A stretch of 44,151 bases of DNA from JACJYC01 sp964558465. Lineage in GTDB: Bacteria > Bacteroidota > Bacteroidia > Chitinophagales > Saprospiraceae. Location: positions 1 to 44,151 of the forward strand of contig CAZLEF010000060.1 of NCBI GenBank assembly GCA_964558465.1, given 5' to 3'. Below are positions 41,091-44,151 of the stretch, piece after piece. The translations under genes were made by a program, and so were the position numbers. The notes beneath the pieces were generated by a model, which made no database searches, was not told the origin of the DNA, and saw only the letters and a program-made list of their open reading frames with translations. The first letter of the stretch is position 1. Each line of letters starts with the position of its first letter.

Positions 41091-43952
41091 ATGACGAATA
41101 ATATTCGAACCAAAGCTTATCAATATAATATTGCACCCAATGACCCGATCCACGTCCGGCATTTTACCCTCCCCAACGGGCTGCAATTGTTTTTAAGCGT
41201 CAACCCCAGAGAACCCCGCATCTTCTCCAATATCGTCTTTCGAACGGGTTCCAAATACGACCCTGCTGAAACGACCGGCCTCGCCCACTATATGGAACAT
41301 ATGCTGTTCAAAGGCACCAGCCGGATCGGCGCGCTCGACTGGGAACGCGAAAAACCGTTGCTTGAACAAATATCCGAACTCTACGAACAATACCGGCAAA
41401 CCAGGGACCCGCAGGAAAGGGCCGCCATCTACCGGCAGATTGACCGCATCAGCAACGAGGCTGCACAACTCACCGCTCCCGGGGAATACGACAAACTGGC
41501 TGCTGCTATCGGCGCCGAAGCTACCAACGCCTATACCTGGGTAGAACAAACCGTGTATGTGAACGATATCCCCGCCAACGAACTTGCCCGCTGGTTTGAA
41601 CTGGAAAGCGAACGGTTCAATATGATGGCCCTCCGGCTTTTTCATACCGAACTCGAAACCGTTTACGAAGAATTCAACATCAGCCAGGACAATGATGACC
41701 GCAAGGTCTATAACGCCATCCGGGCAGCCTTGTTCCCCGACCACCCCTACGGCACGCAAACGACCCTGGGTAGCGCCGAACACCTGCGCAACCCGTCTAT
41801 GAAAAACATCCAGCGCTTTTTTCAGACCTACTACGTCCCCAACAATATGGCCATCATCCTGGCGGGTGATTTTGATCCGGATGAAGCAGTGGCCCTGGCC
41901 GAAAAACATTTTGGCCATTACCAGCCCCAACCCTTGCCGCCTTTTCAATACACGGAGCAGCAAATGCTGACGACGCCGGTCCGGAAAGAAGTCTCCGGCC
42001 AGGAGGCAGCCTATGTGAGCATGGCCTGGCGCCTGGGGGGAAGCCAAACAGACGATCCGATCCTGGCCGCACTGGTGCGGGATATCCTTTTTAATGAACA
42101 AGCCGGCCTGATCGATATCAACCTCAACGCTCCGCAGCTCGTGTTGGAGGCCGGCGCCTGGACCTGGTTCTACGAGGATTATTCGGTTCTCGGGCTGCAT
42201 GCCCAACCCCGGGCCGGCCAATCCCTCCCGGAAGTCGAAAAACTTTTGTTGCAACAGGTGGAATTGTTGCGGAAGGGTGAATTCCCGGATTGGCTGACGG
42301 AAGGCGTCATCCGCGACCTGCGGCTGACCGTTATGGAACTTTACGAACACAACAAACACCGCGTTCATGCCCTCGCGCAGGCTTTTATACTCGGTGTACC
42401 CTGGGCCAGAATGGTTTCCGTGATCGACCGGATGGCCAGGTTCTCGAAAGCAGAAATTGTCGAATTCGCCCGGAAAAACCTCACCGAGGGTTATGCGGTG
42501 GTGTACAAAAACCAGGGGCCGGACCCCTCCGTCCTCAAAGTCGAAAAACCGGCTATTACCCCCGTCGCCATCAACCGCGAAAGCATTTCCCAATATGGCC
42601 GCGCGTTTTTGGACCGGGAAACGCCCCGCCTGCAACCCCAGTTTGCCGATTTTGACCGGATCGGCCGGTTCGACCTCGACAAGGGCCTGACACTCGATTA
42701 CGTCCGGAACGAAGACAATGAAATTTTCCGGCTCGACCTGATCTTCGAAATGGGCAAACTCCACGACACCCTGTTGCCCCTGATGATGGATTACTGGTCG
42801 TACCTGGGCACCAACCGGTACGCCGCCACGGGAATTCAGCAAGAACTTTTCAGGCTGGGGCTCAGCCTTTCCGGCGAATCCAACGATGAAAAAACCTTCA
42901 TCACCCTCAGCGGCCTGCAGGAATCCTTTGCCGCAGGGCTGCAATTGCTCGACCACTGGCTTTCCGACCTTAAACCCGATCAGGCGGTTTTAAAAAACAC
43001 AATTGAAGACCTCTTGCAGAAAAGAGCGGACGCCAAACAGGACCGCCAGGTCATTCTTCGCCACGGAATGAAGGAACACGCCCAGTATGGCGCCCACGCC
43101 CCCTTCAAATACCGCATAGCTGAAAAAGAACTGCTGGAACTGAGCGCAGACGATATGGCAGGCAAACTCGTCAACCTGCGCAATTACGAACATAAAGTCT
43201 ATTATTACGGCCCTGCGCCAGGCGAGGAAGTCGCCAAACTCATCAACCAGTTCCACCGCACCTCCGACCACCGGCTGCCGGTACCGGAAGCGATGAAATT
43301 TGAACAGGTGGCAACGGAAAAAAACCAGGTTTTTCTCCTGGATTTTCCGATCGTGCAGACGGATGTGTTGTTTGTTTCCCGCGGGACGCCTTTTTTCCAT
43401 TTTGAGGACCATGTCTTCAGCGCCTGGTACAACGACTATTTCGGCCTAGGCCTTTCTTCGGTTGTGTTCCAGGAGTTGCGGGAAAGCAAGGCGCTTGCCT
43501 ACAATACCTTTGCCCGCCTATTATCGCCGCGGCGCAAGGAACAGGCGCATTACCTCGAGGCTTATATCGGCACCCAACCCGACAAACTAGCCGATGCCTT
43601 GCCGGCCATTCTGGACATTGTAGAAAATATGCCTGCCACAGCGGAGCGGATCGAACAGGCCCGGATGGCAATTCTGCGCAGCATAGAGAGCAATTACGTC
43701 CGGCCTTCCAAACTCTATTGGGAGGCCAGGGCTGCCCGCGACCTGGGCTATAACTACGACCTTGACCGGGATATTTACACCCGGCTGCAATCGTCGACGG
43801 CCGCAGACCTGGTCAAATTCCAGACGGACCGGATCAAAAACCGGCGGTTTTCCATCCTGATCCTGGGCAGTAAAAACCAGATCGATCAAGGTTTGCTGAA
43901 TGAGATCGGCCCGGTTTCGGAATTGAGAAAAGAGGACGTATTCGGCTATTAG
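41091..43952 (+). CDS. Full-length M16 (pitrilysin/insulinase-type) metallopeptidase
   Basis: This peptidase of 953 residues contains the inverted zinc motif HYMEHM (H66, E69, H70) and a third ligand in ELETVYEEFN, followed by an inactive second half, as in pitrilysin. The NGLQLFLSVNPREPRIFSNIVFRTGS N-terminal strand pattern is usual. The C-terminal half includes GLGLSSVVFQELRESKALAY, the conserved second-domain substrate segment. No signal peptide is seen. I start at ATG 41091; the TTG at 41067 is a poor alternative that lies in a GACCTTTG, -7-like string. It is divergent from the M14 operon. Confidence 0.9.
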   Translation: MTNNIRTKAYQYNIAPNDPIHVRHFTLPNGLQLFLSVNPREPRIFSNIVFRTGSKYDPAETTGLAHYMEHMLFKGTSRIGALDWEREKPLLEQISELYEQYRQTRDPQERAAIYRQIDRISNEAAQLTAPGEYDKLAAAIGAEATNAYTWVEQTVYVNDIPANELARWFELESERFNMMALRLFHTELETVYEEFNISQDNDDRKVYNAIRAALFPDHPYGTQTTLGSAEHLRNPSMKNIQRFFQTYYVPNNMAIILAGDFDPDEAVALAEKHFGHYQPQPLPPFQYTEQQMLTTPVRKEVSGQEAAYVSMAWRLGGSQTDDPILAALVRDILFNEQAGLIDINLNAPQLVLEAGAWTWFYEDYSVLGLHAQPRAGQSLPEVEKLLLQQVELLRKGEFPDWLTEGVIRDLRLTVMELYEHNKHRVHALAQAFILGVPWARMVSVIDRMARFSKAEIVEFARKNLTEGYAVVYKNQGPDPSVLKVEKPAITPVAINRESISQYGRAFLDRETPRLQPQFADFDRIGRFDLDKGLTLDYVRNEDNEIFRLDLIFEMGKLHDTLLPLMMDYWSYLGTNRYAATGIQQELFRLGLSLSGESNDEKTFITLSGLQESFAAGLQLLDHWLSDLKPDQAVLKNTIEDLLQKRADAKQDRQVILRHGMKEHAQYGAHAPFKYRIAEKELLELSADDMAGKLVNLRNYEHKVYYYGPAPGEEVAKLINQFHRTSDHRLPVPEAMKFEQVATEKNQVFLLDFPIVQTDVLFVSRGTPFFHFEDHVFSAWYNDYFGLGLSSVVFQELRESKALAYNTFARLLSPRRKEQAHYLEAYIGTQPDKLADALPAILDIVENMPATAERIEQARMAILRSIESNYVRPSKLYWEARAARDLGYNYDLDRDIYTRLQSSTAADLVKFQTDRIKNRRFSILILGSKNQIDQGLLNEIGPVSELRKEDVFGY

Positions 43953-43965
43953 GACACACAAATTT

Positions 43966-44013
43966 GAGGATTCGAGGATTCGAGGATGCGAGGATGCGAG
44001 GATGCGAGGATGC
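43966..44013. repeat. Six tandem 8-bp units (GAGGATTC/GAGGATGC)
   Basis: Two GAGGATTC units are followed by four GAGGATGC units directly after the M16 gene. The start of the array, ATTTGAGGATTCG, can pair with CGCATCCTCAAAT at 44036-44048 (12 of 13). Confidence 0.85.
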
Positions 44014-44051
44014 AGAGGTCAAGGGCAACGCTCATCGCATCCTCAAATCAA

Positions 44052-44092
44052 CCACGCCATGCCCCCATTGGGCAGGTAAACCTGTGGCGTGG
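44052..44092. repeat. Branched hairpin element
   Basis: An 8-bp outer stem, CCACGCCA (44052-44059) with TGGCGTGG (44085-44092), encloses TGCCC/GGGCA (44060-44064, 44070-44074) and a short CAGG/CCTG stem (44073-44076, 44081-44084). It sits between the two tandem arrays. It is not tRNA-like in size or motifs. Confidence 0.55.
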
Positions 44093-44100
44093 CACGCGCA

Positions 44101-44151
44101 TCAACAAATCAACAAATCAACAAATCAACAAATCAACAAATCAACAAATCA
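44101..44151. repeat. Tandem 8-bp repeat (TCAACAAA), running off the window
   Basis: TCAACAAA is repeated six full times and partly a seventh to the end of the window. This is a simple-sequence array with a unit length equal to that of the array at 43966-44013. Confidence 0.9.

Noticed and set aside
41193..42956. 587-residue open frame on the minus strand
   Set aside because: It lies entirely antisense to the M16 peptidase, has no family motifs and shows the composition expected of a reverse-frame shadow.
44052..44092. tRNA-like cloverleaf
   Set aside because: Only ~41 nt, with no TTCRA or anticodon-arm signatures.
43966..44151. CRISPR array
   Set aside because: Units are 8 bp with no spacers; simple tandem repeats only, and no cas genes in the window.

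Overview
The window looks like a chromosomal segment of a Bacteroidota bacterium. A Saprospiria-type relative is my guess, but I could not run a phylogeny. The evidence is a SusC/SusD pair, lipoprotein signal peptides, type IX secretion-like tails, DUF2851 and DUF5777 proteins, a carotenoid operon, and several promoters of the Bacteroidota type (TTG, about 19-21 nt, then TAnnTTTG). I saw no transposase, phage gene, CRISPR array or tRNA.

Layout. Positions 1-53 are the 5' end of a 16S rRNA gene on the minus strand, with its promoter and leader at 54-368. Directly upstream lies a minus-strand operon: class III aminotransferase, crtI, crtB, crtY (5151 down to 368). Kynureninase diverges from it (5220-6527), followed by an oppositely oriented ABC exporter (6536-8347). 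Next come a UPF1/IGHMBP2-type helicase (8479-10386), a STAND-type ATPase with a C-terminal HTH-like tail (10546-12645) and a SnoaL-like protein (12729-13181).

A glycan-uptake locus follows: SusC, SusD and a SusE/F-like modular lipoprotein (13555-20103) under a clear promoter, ending in a strong terminator. It faces a GH53 endo-galactanase and a small lipoprotein on the minus strand (20204-22131). Together they suggest import of galactan-type oligosaccharides.

The next block holds a proline iminopeptidase-like lipoprotein, a large beta-propeller/beta-barrel protein, an MBL-fold hydrolase with an aldehyde dehydrogenase that resembles aminomuconate semialdehyde dehydrogenase, a secreted endonuclease I, and a 51-residue Lys/Cys-rich small protein with its own promoter at 30430-30585. 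A DUF2851 protein follows, then an M16 peptidase, Lnt, a c-type cytochrome lipoprotein with a DUF5777 barrel protein, a minus-strand operon (M14 carboxypeptidase, YUCCA-like flavoprotein, phosphopantetheinyl transferase) and a full-length M16 peptidase. The window ends in 8-bp tandem repeats.

Most genes are housekeeping or common accessory genes for this phylum. The parts least explained by known families are the STAND ATPase/SnoaL pair with repeated GCACAAT and TTGAAC motifs, the small Lys/Cys-rich gene, an attenuator-like leader ahead of the cytochrome gene, and several intergenic hairpin repeats.
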